In this document: positions 16,787 through 24,480 of the stretch, piece after piece | Layout: each line of letters starts with the position of its first letter | Numbering within the stretch: position 1 is the first letter of the stretch | The notes under the pieces: generated by a model | Database searches by the model: none | What the model was told of the DNA's origin: nothing | The model's input: the letters and a program-made list of their open reading frames with translations, nothing else | Made by a program: the position numbers and the translations under genes | From: JANRKF01 sp964519595 | GTDB taxonomy: Bacteria > Pseudomonadota > Alphaproteobacteria > Rickettsiales > SXRF01 | Assembly: GCA_964519595.1 (NCBI GenBank) | Contig: CAZFJN010000004.1 | Span: forward strand, 1-64,000 | Length of the DNA stretch: 64,000 nucleotides | Reading direction: 5' to 3'

Positions 16787-17899
16787 ATGCCTATTCGTGT
16801 TTTATTAGTTGATGATTCGGCAGTTATTCGTGGTCTGATGAATAAGGCTTTGTCTCAGGATAGTTGTGTGGAAGTTGTGGCAACAGCTTCCAACGGCTCT
16901 ATGGCTATTGCTGTTGCAGAAAAGGAAAAGCCGGATATCATAGTTCTTGATATTGAGATGCCGATAATGGACGGCATAACGGCCTTGCCGTTGCTGCTTA
17001 AAGCAAGTCCTTCAACCAAGATCATAATGGCTTCAACTCTAACGCAGCGCAATGCGGAAATAAGCCTCAATGCGCTGGCAATTGGCGCTTCTGATTATCT
17101 GGCTAAACCTTCAGCGAAATTCGGCAAGGATGTTGATGAATTTTATCGCGAGCTGATCGGAAAAATACGCGCTATCGGCGGCGATAAAGCCTTTACTCCT
17201 TCTGTGTCTAAATTTTCTTCGCCTTCTTCAGCAACAGCGGCGGCTTCAACTGCTGCTCTTTCCAAATCATCACCTTCAGAAATTATTCTTCGTCCTGGCG
17301 CTGAGCAGTTAAAATCAGCGCATTTCCGGGCGCTGGCGATTGCTTCATCAACCGGCGGACCACAGGCTTTAATGAATGTCTTTGGACAAATATCCGGACG
17401 AATATCGTCAGTTCCGATTTTTATAACTCAGCATATGCCGCCGACTTTTACGGCAATTCTGGCAGAACATTTAAGCAAAGCCGGCAAGCGCAATGTTGCT
17501 GAGGCAAAAAATGGCATGGTTGTAAACCCTGGTCAGGCTTATGTAGCGCCTGGTGATTATCATATGCTGGCGGAAGCGCAAGGCACAAATATCAGCCTGC
17601 GGATAACTCAGGATCCGCCGGAAAATTTCTGTCGTCCGGCTGCTGATCCAATGCTGCGTAGCTTAAGCGCTATTTATGGAAAAAATTTATTACTTCTGGT
17701 ATTAACCGGAATGGGACAAGACGGAATGGAAGGCGCTAAGATTGTTGTTCAACAAGGCGGTCATGTAATCGCGCAGGACGAAGCAAGCTGCGTTGTTTAT
17801 GGTATGCCAAAAGCAGTAGTGGAGAATAAATTATGCAGCGCAGTGTTGCCAGTGTCGGAGATTGGACAGCTTCTGATACAATGCATCGAGGGAAGGTGA
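16787..17899 (+). CDS. cheB: Protein-glutamate methylesterase CheB
   Basis: Removes methyl groups from receptor glutamates. 370 residues: receiver domain with Asp9-Asp10, Asp55 (IIVLDIEMPIMDG) and KPSAKFG; an Ala/Ser-rich linker (about 140-165); and a CheB esterase domain with the triad regions IASSTGGPQALMNVF (Ser), FITQHMPPTFTAI (His) and LTGMGQDGMEGAKIV (Asp). It starts 11 bases after cheY and is followed by cheR after 2 bases, completing the adaptation pair. Confidence 0.96.
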   Translation: MPIRVLLVDDSAVIRGLMNKALSQDSCVEVVATASNGSMAIAVAEKEKPDIIVLDIEMPIMDGITALPLLLKASPSTKIIMASTLTQRNAEISLNALAIGASDYLAKPSAKFGKDVDEFYRELIGKIRAIGGDKAFTPSVSKFSSPSSATAAASTAALSKSSPSEIILRPGAEQLKSAHFRALAIASSTGGPQALMNVFGQISGRISSVPIFITQHMPPTFTAILAEHLSKAGKRNVAEAKNGMVVNPGQAYVAPGDYHMLAEAQGTNISLRITQDPPENFCRPAADPMLRSLSAIYGKNLLLLVLTGMGQDGMEGAKIVVQQGGHVIAQDEASCVVYGMPKAVVENKLCSAVLPVSEIGQLLIQCIEGR

Positions 17900-17901
17900 A
17901 T

Positions 17902-18714
17902 ATGAATTCAGAAGATTTTCAATTTCTGAGCAAACTTCTTAAACAACGCTCCGGCCTTGTTGTTGGCGAAGATAAGCTTTATTTAATTGAAAGTCGTCTG
18001 CTTCCTATTGCCAGAAGCCAGAATTTTAATGATATAGCGCAGCTTTGCCAGCATTTGCGCGTTAGACCTTCTGAGGCATTGATTGTGGAAATAATCGAGG
18101 CGATGACCACTAATGAATCATCGTTTTTCCGCGATATAAAACCTTATGAACAGCTGCGGAAAATAGTTTTTCCAATGATTACGCAAGCGCAATCTTCCAA
18201 GCAAATGCGAATCTGGAGCGCTGCTTGCTCAACCGGACAAGAGGCTTATTCAACCGCAATCTGTATTCATGAAGAAATGGCAAAAATGCCCGGCTGGAAT
18301 TTTGAAATAATCGGAACTGATCTGGCGCGCAAAGTTGTCGATAAGGCGGTTTTAGGAATTTATTCGCAGTTTGAAGCGCAGCGCGGTCTGCCGATTCAGA
18401 TGCTGGTTAAATATTTTAATTCTCGTCCTGATACCACATGGCAAGTAAAGGATAATATCAAAGCACTAACCAGTTTCAGAACACAGAATCTGCTCGATGA
18501 TTATTCATCCCTTGGCAAATTTGATATAATATTTCTGCGTAATGTTCTTATTTATTTTGATGACGCTACAAAAGCGCAGATAACTGAGAAAATGCTGCGT
18601 AGCCTTCATCCGCATGGCGTTCTTATAATTGGCTCGACTGAAAGCCTCATTGATCCTAATAACCGCTTCAAACAGCTTGATGATTTCCGCGGCGCTTACG
18701 TGATTAGGAACTGA
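17902..18714 (+). CDS. cheR: Chemotaxis protein methyltransferase CheR
   Basis: S-adenosylmethionine-dependent methylation of receptor glutamates. 270 residues with the CheR N-terminal helical domain (FLSKLLKQRSGLVVGEDKLYLIESRLLPIA), TTNESSFFRD, the SAM-binding motif IWSAACSTGQEAYSTAI and FDIIFLRNVLIYF. A longer reading frame begins inside cheB at 17833, but ATG 17902 is preferred because GGAAGG lies at 17891-17896 and the family begins here. Last gene of the che cluster. The spacer to the convergent ctrA (143 bases) holds repeats. Confidence 0.95.
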   Translation: MNSEDFQFLSKLLKQRSGLVVGEDKLYLIESRLLPIARSQNFNDIAQLCQHLRVRPSEALIVEIIEAMTTNESSFFRDIKPYEQLRKIVFPMITQAQSSKQMRIWSAACSTGQEAYSTAICIHEEMAKMPGWNFEIIGTDLARKVVDKAVLGIYSQFEAQRGLPIQMLVKYFNSRPDTTWQVKDNIKALTSFRTQNLLDDYSSLGKFDIIFLRNVLIYFDDATKAQITEKMLRSLHPHGVLIIGSTESLIDPNNRFKQLDDFRGAYVIRN

Positions 18715-18724
18715 GCGAGAAAAT

Positions 18725-18855
18725 CGCTTAAGAGGTTGCTGGTTAAGGGGGTGCTGGTTAACCAGCAAGTTGCAACCTCTTAACCATCATCCTACGCCAA
18801 GGCTTCGGATGACAAGGCAACCAAAAACCAGCAACCAAAAACCAGCAACCTCTAT
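18725..18855. repeat. REP-like hairpin and GGTTGCTGGTTAA / ACCAGCAACC repeats between cheR and ctrA
   Basis: The units AGAGGTTGCTGGTTAAG (forward) and ACCAGCAACCTCTTAACC (reverse) face each other at 18730-18785, then ACCAGCAACCAAAA recurs twice near 18826-18850. At 18783-18821 lies a 39-base sequence that returns exactly at 20005-20043. Its core folds as CATCC...GGATG with CGCCAAGGC at the tip. Placed between convergent genes, it could serve as a bidirectional terminator. Confidence 0.75.
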
Positions 18856-18857
18856 TT

Positions 18858-19577
18858 CTAAGCCATTTCGCTTTGTGCTTCTGCGCTGCTGGTAGAAGAA
18901 GGATCAGGATCTTTAAGCGCGTAACCACGTCCCCAGACGGTTTCTATGTAACTATCTCCTCCTGCTGCTGTGGAGAGTTTTTTCCTCAGCTTGCAGACAA
19001 ACACGTCGATAATTTTTAATTCCGGTTCGTCAATTCCGCCGTAAAGATGGTTTAAGAACATTTCTTTAGTAAGAGTTGTGCCTTTACGCAGGCTGAGAAG
19101 CTCCAGAATAGCATATTCCTTGCTGGTAAGATGCAGCGGTTTTCCGGCTACTTCTACTGAGCGCGTATCAAGATTAACTGCTAATTTTCCGGTTCTGATA
19201 ATTGATTCAGAATGTCCTTTCGAGCGGCGGACTATCGCTTGAATACGAGCAATAAGCTCGCCTTTGTTAAATGGCTTGGTAAGATAATCATCAGCACCAT
19301 AGCCGAGGCCTTTAATTTTCTGATCAGGGCCGGAAAGGCCGGACAGAATCAGAATTGGCGTGGTGACACGCGCGGCGCGGAAACGGCGCAGCACTTCATA
19401 ACCGTCAATATCCGGAAGCATCAGATCAAGAATGATGATGTCATAATCATACAGCTTTCCGATTTCAAGACCCTCCTCACCAAGTTGAGTTGTGTCGCAG
19501 ATAATACCTTCTGACGCCAACGACAATTCAATTGCTTTGGCAGTTGATGTATCGTCCTCTACAAGCAGTACACGCAT
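18858..19577 (-). CDS. ctrA: Cell-cycle master response regulator CtrA
   Basis: OmpR-family regulator that in alphaproteobacteria controls division, flagellar and chemotaxis genes. 239 residues: receiver with Asp51 (IIILDLMLPDIDG), TKPFNKGELIARIQAIVRRSKGHS, and a winged-helix domain with the CtrA-typical segment HLTSKEYAILELLSLRKGTTLTKEMFLNHLYGG, then DEPELKIIDVFVCKLRKKL and ETVWGRGY. The tail is Ser/Ala-rich and ends MA, compatible with but not proof of a ClpXP degron. Phosphorylated through ChpT (chpT is at 12.3 kb); in relatives its proteolysis needs RcdA (52.8 kb). The upstream region holds TTAACCAT motifs. Confidence 0.96.
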   Translation of the reverse strand: MRVLLVEDDTSTAKAIELSLASEGIICDTTQLGEEGLEIGKLYDYDIIILDLMLPDIDGYEVLRRFRAARVTTPILILSGLSGPDQKIKGLGYGADDYLTKPFNKGELIARIQAIVRRSKGHSESIIRTGKLAVNLDTRSVEVAGKPLHLTSKEYAILELLSLRKGTTLTKEMFLNHLYGGIDEPELKIIDVFVCKLRKKLSTAAGGDSYIETVWGRGYALKDPDPSSTSSAEAQSEMA

Positions 19578-19622
19578 GACGCTCTCCTCTTTGGTTGGTA
19601 ATTATAGTAATTCTTGAACTCA

Positions 19623-19740
19623 GATTCTGATAAGCATTTTCCGCATTAACTAAATTCCGTATTAATTAACCATTTTTTCTAAAAACCATGATTTTAAGCT
19701 TTAAACAACAATCAACATGGTTAATACATTAAATGGTTAA
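19623..19740. promoter_or_regulatory. Candidate ctrA promoter: GANTC site and three TTAACCAT half-sites
   Basis: TTAACCAT, the core half-site described for CtrA, occurs at 19666-19673 on the plus strand and twice on the minus strand at 19717-19724 and 19733-19740, 16 bases apart. A CcrM-type GANTC (GATTC, 19623-19627) lies 46 bases upstream of the ctrA ATG. The full TTAA-N7-TTAA spacing is not seen. Caulobacter ctrA is autoregulated and GANTC-controlled, so the pattern is plausible, but the region is AT-rich and chance matches are possible. Confidence 0.5.
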
Positions 19741-19974
19741 TATATAGTTGACCACAAAAATATCATTTCGGCAAGGCTTATTTATACATAATTAATCAGC
19801 CGGATTAATAATAATGTAACCACATAAATACTATATATGACAGTTAAAATGCTATATATAATCTATATATCGTGTATAAACTATGTTTAAGACAGTAATA
19901 TTAATAAGTCAAACACAATTCTTCAAGGACAATTTTTGCATAATTTCTGCCTAGTTTCCGTATAATTTCCGCAT

Positions 19975-20165
19975 AACCAGCAACTGGAAACATCTTAACC
20001 AACCACCATCATCCTACGCCAAGGCTTCGGATGACAAGGCAACTAACAACCGACAACTTCTTAACCAGCAACCAGCAACCAACAACTAGCAACCTCTTAA
20101 CCAGCAACTAGCAACCAGCAACCAGCAACCAACAATCTTTTAATCAACAATCTTTTAATCAACAA
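19975..20165. repeat. REP copy 2 and AGCAACC heptamer repeats upstream of fliI
   Basis: The 39-base REP-like sequence at 20005-20043 is identical to 18783-18821, so the two copies bracket ctrA. From 20060 to 20130 the heptamer AGCAACC/AGCAACT recurs about eight times, then AATCTTTTAATCAAC three times (20130-20165). The repeat ends about 20 bases before the fliI start. The remaining 600-base ctrA-fliI spacer is AT-rich without a gene. Confidence 0.75.
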
Positions 20166-20187
20166 CCTTTTAATTATCAGGCATTTT

Positions 20188-21531
20188 ATGATTCTGGAGG
20201 AGATAAATAAGTTACAGGATGTCAGCGTTTCTGGAACTGTAACGGCAATATCAGGTTCAATGATTGAATGTTCTGGAATTGAGCGTTTGCTCAGTATTGG
20301 CGCGCGTTGCCGTGTGGTTGGCGTGCCTAATTTAAGTGGTAAGCCGGTTGCATTTTTGTCGGAGGTTGTTGGATTTCGTGGTAATTGCGCGTTGCTGATG
20401 CCGTATGAATCTGTGGAAGGAATTGGCCCTGGCGCAAGCGTGATAATTGAAGAAAACGCCTCTGTATGTTACCCTTGCGAAGGCTGGCTAGGGCGCGTTA
20501 TTAACGCTCTTGGCGAGCCTGTTGATGGCAAGGGCGCTTTGCCGCGTGGTTCATTGGCATTTCCGCTGCGTAGCTCTCCTCCTGCTGCTACTGAGCGCAA
20601 AAGAGTGCGCGGAAAATTAAATCTCGGCATACGTGCTATTGACACTTTCCTTACCTGCTGCCTTGGTCAAAGAATGGGAATTTTTGCCGGCTCAGGAGTT
20701 GGAAAATCAATAATGATGTCAATGCTGGCGCGTAATTCAAAAGCCGATATAAACATAATTGGCTTAATTGGCGAACGCTCACGCGAATTGCAGGAATTTA
20801 TCGAAGACGATCTCGGCGAAGAAGGGCTTAAACGCTCAATAATAGTGGTTGCCACTTCCAGCGAATCAGCTCTGATGCGAAGGCAGGCTGCTTATATGAC
20901 CATGGCGGTTGCCGAGTATTTTCGAACTCAGGGCAGTAATGTTTTGTGCATGATGGATTCAGTAACGCGCTTTGCCATGGCGCAACGTGAAATTGGCTTA
21001 TCAGCAGGTGAACCGCCAACCAGTAAAGCTTATCCTCCGACGGTTTTTTCCGAGCTGCCAAAATTGCTCGAACGCGCTGGCCAGGGCAGAGCAGGCGAGG
21101 GGTCAATTACCGGATTATTCACTGTTTTAGTTGAAGGAGATGACACGAACGAGCCGATTTCTGATACTGTTCGCGGAATTCTCGATGGCCATATCATAAT
21201 GGATCGCTCCATCGCGCAGCGTGGTCGTTTTCCGGCGGTGAATATTTTAAAAAGCGTGTCGCGGACCATGCCGGATTGTAACAGCGAGCAGGAAAACGCG
21301 CTAATAGGAGTGGCAAGGCGGCTGCTTGCTACTTATGAAGATATGGCGGAAATGATTCGCCTTGGCGCTTACCGCAAGGGCAGTGATCCGGAAGTTGATC
21401 AGGCTATTCAATATTACCAGCCACTTGAAGATTTCCTGCGTCAACGCAAAGATGAAAGATCAACGATTGAAGAATCTTACAACAAGCTGGCTGAGGTTCT
21501 TGGTCTTGCTAACTGGCGGCAGATGAAATAG
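20188..21531 (+). CDS. fliI: Flagellar type III export ATPase FliI
   Basis: Energises export of flagellar proteins. 447 residues, normal length. Walker A AGSGVGKSIMM (about 170), Walker B region NVLCMMDSVTRFAMAQREIGL, FliI-type segments GEPPTSKAYPPTVFSELPKLLERAG, SDTVRGILDGHIIMDRSIAQRGRFPAVNI and GAYRKGSDPEVDQAI. The family's substrate-export signature distinguishes it from F1-ATP synthase alpha/beta. fliJ follows after 13 bases. With the che cluster it shows that the organism is flagellated. A strong Shine-Dalgarno is not visible upstream of the ATG. Confidence 0.96.
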   Translation: MILEEINKLQDVSVSGTVTAISGSMIECSGIERLLSIGARCRVVGVPNLSGKPVAFLSEVVGFRGNCALLMPYESVEGIGPGASVIIEENASVCYPCEGWLGRVINALGEPVDGKGALPRGSLAFPLRSSPPAATERKRVRGKLNLGIRAIDTFLTCCLGQRMGIFAGSGVGKSIMMSMLARNSKADINIIGLIGERSRELQEFIEDDLGEEGLKRSIIVVATSSESALMRRQAAYMTMAVAEYFRTQGSNVLCMMDSVTRFAMAQREIGLSAGEPPTSKAYPPTVFSELPKLLERAGQGRAGEGSITGLFTVLVEGDDTNEPISDTVRGILDGHIIMDRSIAQRGRFPAVNILKSVSRTMPDCNSEQENALIGVARRLLATYEDMAEMIRLGAYRKGSDPEVDQAIQYYQPLEDFLRQRKDERSTIEESYNKLAEVLGLANWRQMK

Positions 21532-21544
21532 CGTCTTTAAAATT

Positions 21545-21964
21545 ATGAAAGGAATCACAACTCTGATCAGGCTTTCCAAGCGTACTCTTGATGAGTTGCG
21601 GAAAAAACAAGTCGCGCTTGAACAGGAAAAAGAATCACTGCTGCAAGCATCTAAGAAACTTGCTGATGAATTGCACAAAGAAATGAATCTGGCGGCAAAA
21701 ACTCCGGAAATGGGCGGTTTTTACGGCAAATTTTCCAAGCGTATTCAGAAGCGTCAGAGTGATGTTAAAGCAGAAATCACGCGCATTGAGGGAGAGATTG
21801 CCGCAGTAGCTGAGCAAATCATGCAGGCTTTTTCTGAAATCAAGCGTTATGAAATAGTCCGCGATAATGCAGTAAAAACTGCGAAATACGAAGCATTGCG
21901 TAAAGAAACAGCTGATTTAGACGAAATTTCAACTACCCGTTTCTTGCGTAATCAACAGGAATGA
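21545..21964 (+). CDS. fliJ: Flagellar export chaperone FliJ
   Basis: 139 residues, nearly all predicted long alpha-helical coiled coil (LRKKQVALEQEKESLLQASKKLADELHKEM, then QKRQSDVKAEITRIEGEIAAVAEQIM). FliJ is a coiled-coil escort that resembles the gamma subunit of F-ATPases and sits in the FliI ring. Sequence conservation of the family is low, so the call rests on length, coiled coil and the position 13 bases after fliI. Confidence 0.85.
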   Translation: MKGITTLIRLSKRTLDELRKKQVALEQEKESLLQASKKLADELHKEMNLAAKTPEMGGFYGKFSKRIQKRQSDVKAEITRIEGEIAAVAEQIMQAFSEIKRYEIVRDNAVKTAKYEALRKETADLDEISTTRFLRNQQE

Positions 21965-22039
21965 GAGAGCAATATTTCTGCTTCTCTATTGCGATATATT
22001 GATCGCAAAATGTTATCAATATCGCGCTTCAATTTCTGC

Positions 22040-22510
22040 TCAGTTCAATTTGAACAAAGCTTCAATATTTTCAATAAAATTCTTGCGATATTTTTTCTTT
22101 TTCAGCTTTTTTGGTTTGCTTAAAACCTTGTCAAGATGCGCTTTGAATATACGTCTTTCAACTGATGAAATTGCTGAATGAACGGCTTTGCATTGGATGA
22201 TTATTTCTTCCAGTTTGCGGCCTGCTTTCAGCATTGATTGAATGCCTTCAATCTGTCCGCAAATGCGTTTCATGCGCTTAATTTCGTCGCTGAAATCAAT
22301 TGCCATTTCTGCATTCTTCTTTTTCTTCTTTTTCTTTTCTTTGTTTTTTATTTTATCGCCCTTTATTTTATCGTCTTTTATTTCTTCGTCTTTTATTTTC
22401 TCGACTGTTATTTTTTTCTGCGATTTTTTAGAATTATTATCAGCTATTTCTGGTGATTTTTTTATATTTCTTTCAATTGCCGACTCAATTGCGTAAACGA
22501 CATCTTTCAT
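22040..22510 (-). CDS. CsoR/FrmR-family (DUF156) regulator with Lys-rich N-terminal insert
   Basis: 156 residues. The C-terminal part (about 72-130) matches the CsoR/RcnR/FrmR fold of metal- or formaldehyde-sensing repressors: EIKRMKRICGQIEGIQSMLKAGRKLEEIIIQCKAVHSAISSVERRIFKAHL. The family's first Cys (GRxC position) is Leu here, and the Cys four residues after the conserved His is Val, so classical Cu/Ni or formaldehyde chemistry seems lost. Between residues 15 and 70 lies a Lys/Asp/Ile repeat (KIKDEEIKDDKIKGDKIKNK) and seven Lys, far longer than the usual leader. A second Lys-rich stretch lies near the end. SD AGAGGA supports the start. Confidence 0.75.
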   Translation of the reverse strand: MKDVVYAIESAIERNIKKSPEIADNNSKKSQKKITVEKIKDEEIKDDKIKGDKIKNKEKKKKKKKNAEMAIDFSDEIKRMKRICGQIEGIQSMLKAGRKLEEIIIQCKAVHSAISSVERRIFKAHLDKVLSKPKKLKKKKYRKNFIENIEALFKLN

Positions 22511-22652
22511 AAATTCCTCTTAATCTTATTAATATAGCTGTTGCTCGTTAGCGGCAGTAAGTGTACAACATAATATGAAGTAATGTGCAACTTCCAAAGT
22601 TCCGTTTTTTTACGTTTTTGTGTATTTTCGCCTTATGAATTATAATTACGCT

Positions 22653-23141
22653 ATGAAAATTGTTTCCTTGCGCGCTTTGTTGCTTGCGCTTTTATTTGCC
22701 GCTTCCTGCTCGCCGATGGTTGATAGTCGCGGATATGTGAAGCAGGGCGAGTTGAAAGACGTGATTATTGTCGGGAAAACTAGCCGGCAGGAGGTTATTG
22801 ACACATTTGGCTCGCCTTCAACAACTTCCAGCTTCGGCAGCGAGATATGGTATTATATCAGCAATCGCAAGGAAACCAAGGCATTCCTGAAAGCAAAAAT
22901 TACTGATCAGAATATTACCAGAATAGAATTTGATGATAGCGGCATGGTAAGCAAAGTTGAAACATATAATTATGATCAGATGAACGACATAAAATCTGTT
23001 GCGCGTGAAACGCCAACTGAAGGTCATTCGCTCGGATTTCTGGAACAAACTCTCGGCAATATCGGACGCTTCAACAAGCCTGGAGCAAGCTCAGATACCG
23101 CAGCTCCAGGGCGTAAACCAAGCAGCGGCAGTGGTTATTGA
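22653..23141 (+). CDS. bamE: BamE/SmpA-OmlA domain outer-membrane lipoprotein
   Basis: Subunit of the beta-barrel assembly machinery, anchored to the outer membrane. The lipobox LFAASC places the lipidated Cys about residue 19 when the ATG at 22653 is used; in-frame ATG 22635 would add six residues. The SmpA/OmlA fold follows: YVKQGELKDVIIVGKTSRQEVIDTFGSPSTTSSFGSEIWYYIS, the characteristic order of helix, GxPs turn and WYY strand. A Ser/Gly/Pro tail follows the fold (about 140-162). It is monocistronic, convergent with glpX across a hairpin-rich spacer. Confidence 0.87.
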   Translation: MKIVSLRALLLALLFAASCSPMVDSRGYVKQGELKDVIIVGKTSRQEVIDTFGSPSTTSSFGSEIWYYISNRKETKAFLKAKITDQNITRIEFDDSGMVSKVETYNYDQMNDIKSVARETPTEGHSLGFLEQTLGNIGRFNKPGASSDTAAPGRKPSSGSGY

Positions 23142-23150
23142 ATACTTATA

Positions 23151-23181
23151 CCATTTTGCGATCAATATGATCGCAAAATGG
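23151..23181. terminator. Perfect palindrome after bamE, possible terminator
   Basis: CCATTTTGCGATCA and its complement TGATCGCAAAATGG flank three central bases 10 bases after the bamE stop. It lacks a clear U-run, so it may be a binding site or REP rather than a classical intrinsic terminator. A related sequence, TTGATCGCAAAAT, occurs at 21998-22010 after fliJ. Confidence 0.5.
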
Positions 23182-23222
23182 AAGCGCGAATGAGCGCCGC
23201 GCCTTACTTGTCTCGCCGAAGC

Positions 23223-23244
23223 CCGCCTTCGCTGGCGAAGGCGG
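23223..23244. repeat. GC-rich REP-like hairpin between bamE and glpX
   Basis: CCGCCTTCG-CTGG-CGAAGGCGG, a perfect 9-bp stem with a 4-base loop, much more GC-rich than its surroundings. It follows GCGCGAATGAGCGCCGCGCC. Composition and form suggest a dispersed REP-type element, or a bidirectional terminator between convergent bamE and glpX. Confidence 0.6.
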
Positions 23245-23328
23245 ATGGCGCGTAATGCAATTATCAGTATGATGATTGCAAAATAGTATTATTTAGCATA
23301 TTCTATTTAACCAGAATATGCTCTGTAG

Positions 23329-24432
23329 TTACCACCAGGTTTTGCGCTCAAAATTATGCTCTGCTTCTATCATTCTCACAGTTCCGGTTTTAGAGCGCAT
23401 TATTATCGAATGAGTATATGCTCGTCCGGGAAAGCGCCTGACGCCTTTGAGCATTGAACCGTCAGTAACTCCAGTTGCGGCAAACATCACATCGCCGCTG
23501 GCCAGCTCTGAGAGGCTGTATATTTTATTCAGATCGTCAATTCCCATTCGTTTAGCGCGTTCCATTTCCGATTGCTCGGAAAATATAAGCCGACCTTGCA
23601 TTTGTCCGCCAATTGAACGTAAAGCTGCTGCTGCTAAAACGCCTTCCGGAGCGCCGCCTGTTCCGATATAAATATCTATTCCTGTTCCGCTTCTGGAAGT
23701 AGCAATCACTCCGGCAACATCACCATCCGCGATAAGCTGAATACGCGCTCCGGCTTCACGCACTTTCGCAATCAGCTCAGCATGACGATCACGTTCAAGT
23801 ATAACTGCTACCAGATCAGAAACCTCGCATTTTTTTGCCTTGGCAAGATTTTTGAGATTCTGCGCCGGAGAATTATCAAGCTCAATAACTCCTTCCGGCA
23901 AACCGCCTCCGACGGCGATTTTCTGCATATAAACATCCGGCGCATGAAGAAAGCCGCCTTTTTCAGCAATGGCAATTACCGCTAAAGCATTCACGCCGCC
24001 TTTAGCGCAGATTGTCGTTCCTTCCAGAGGATCAAGAGCGATATCAACAGCTGGTCCGCTTCCCGGCGCGCTGCCGACTTTTTCGCCTATATATAACATT
24101 GGCGCTTTATCGCGCTCGCCTTCGCCTATTACCACTGTTCCATCAATCGCCAGACTGTTTAAGGCTTCACGCATGGCTTTTACCGCCGCCGCATCAGCAT
24201 CTTTCTCGCGCCCTTTTCCCATCCAGTCGAAACTGGCCAAGGCCGCTGATTCAGTTACACGAACTGCATCAAGAGCAAAATTTTTATCTGACCAGAATCC
24301 TGCTGATTTCATATCTTTCTGTTCTTTATTTTCTTTTTGCTCTGTAGATTCTTTTAGCTCTTTTTTTTCTTGCGCTTTCATATGCTGATTATCCTGAATG
24401 GTTATATGCTTTTCATTGTTGTCTTTATTCAT
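23329..24432 (-). CDS. glpX: Class II fructose-1,6-bisphosphatase (GlpX)
   Basis: Gluconeogenic hydrolysis of fructose 1,6-bisphosphate. The catalytic region is complete: NFALDAVRVTESAALAS, GTVVIGEGERDKAPMLYIGEKVG, VDIALDPLEGTTICAKG, HAELIAKVREAGARI, GTGGAPEGVLAAAALRSIGGQ and FAATGVTDGSMLKGVR. A 40-residue Lys/Glu-rich leader (KKELKESTEQKENKEQK) precedes the normal family start at FWSDKNFALD, so ATG 24381 or 24312 could be the true start; 24381 has AGGA ten bases upstream. Divergent from phaC with fewer than 100 bases between starts, so the two share a promoter region. Confidence 0.93.
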   Translation of the reverse strand: MNKDNNEKHITIQDNQHMKAQEKKELKESTEQKENKEQKDMKSAGFWSDKNFALDAVRVTESAALASFDWMGKGREKDADAAAVKAMREALNSLAIDGTVVIGEGERDKAPMLYIGEKVGSAPGSGPAVDIALDPLEGTTICAKGGVNALAVIAIAEKGGFLHAPDVYMQKIAVGGGLPEGVIELDNSPAQNLKNLAKAKKCEVSDLVAVILERDRHAELIAKVREAGARIQLIADGDVAGVIATSRSGTGIDIYIGTGGAPEGVLAAAALRSIGGQMQGRLIFSEQSEMERAKRMGIDDLNKIYSLSELASGDVMFAATGVTDGSMLKGVRRFPGRAYTHSIIMRSKTGTVRMIEAEHNFERKTWW

Positions 24433-24480
24433 ATATTGCGTGTATAACTTGATCAATAGATTTTATGAAAGATTCTGATT

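Noticed and set aside
20041..20165. CRISPR-like or attachment-site repeats
   Set aside because: Seven-base units without spacers of constant length, no cas genes and no integrase.
22238..22496. Phe-rich plus-strand frames looking like membrane proteins
   Set aside because: They are the antisense of the Lys-rich repeat of the CsoR-like gene, where AAA/AAG codons read as TTT/CTT.
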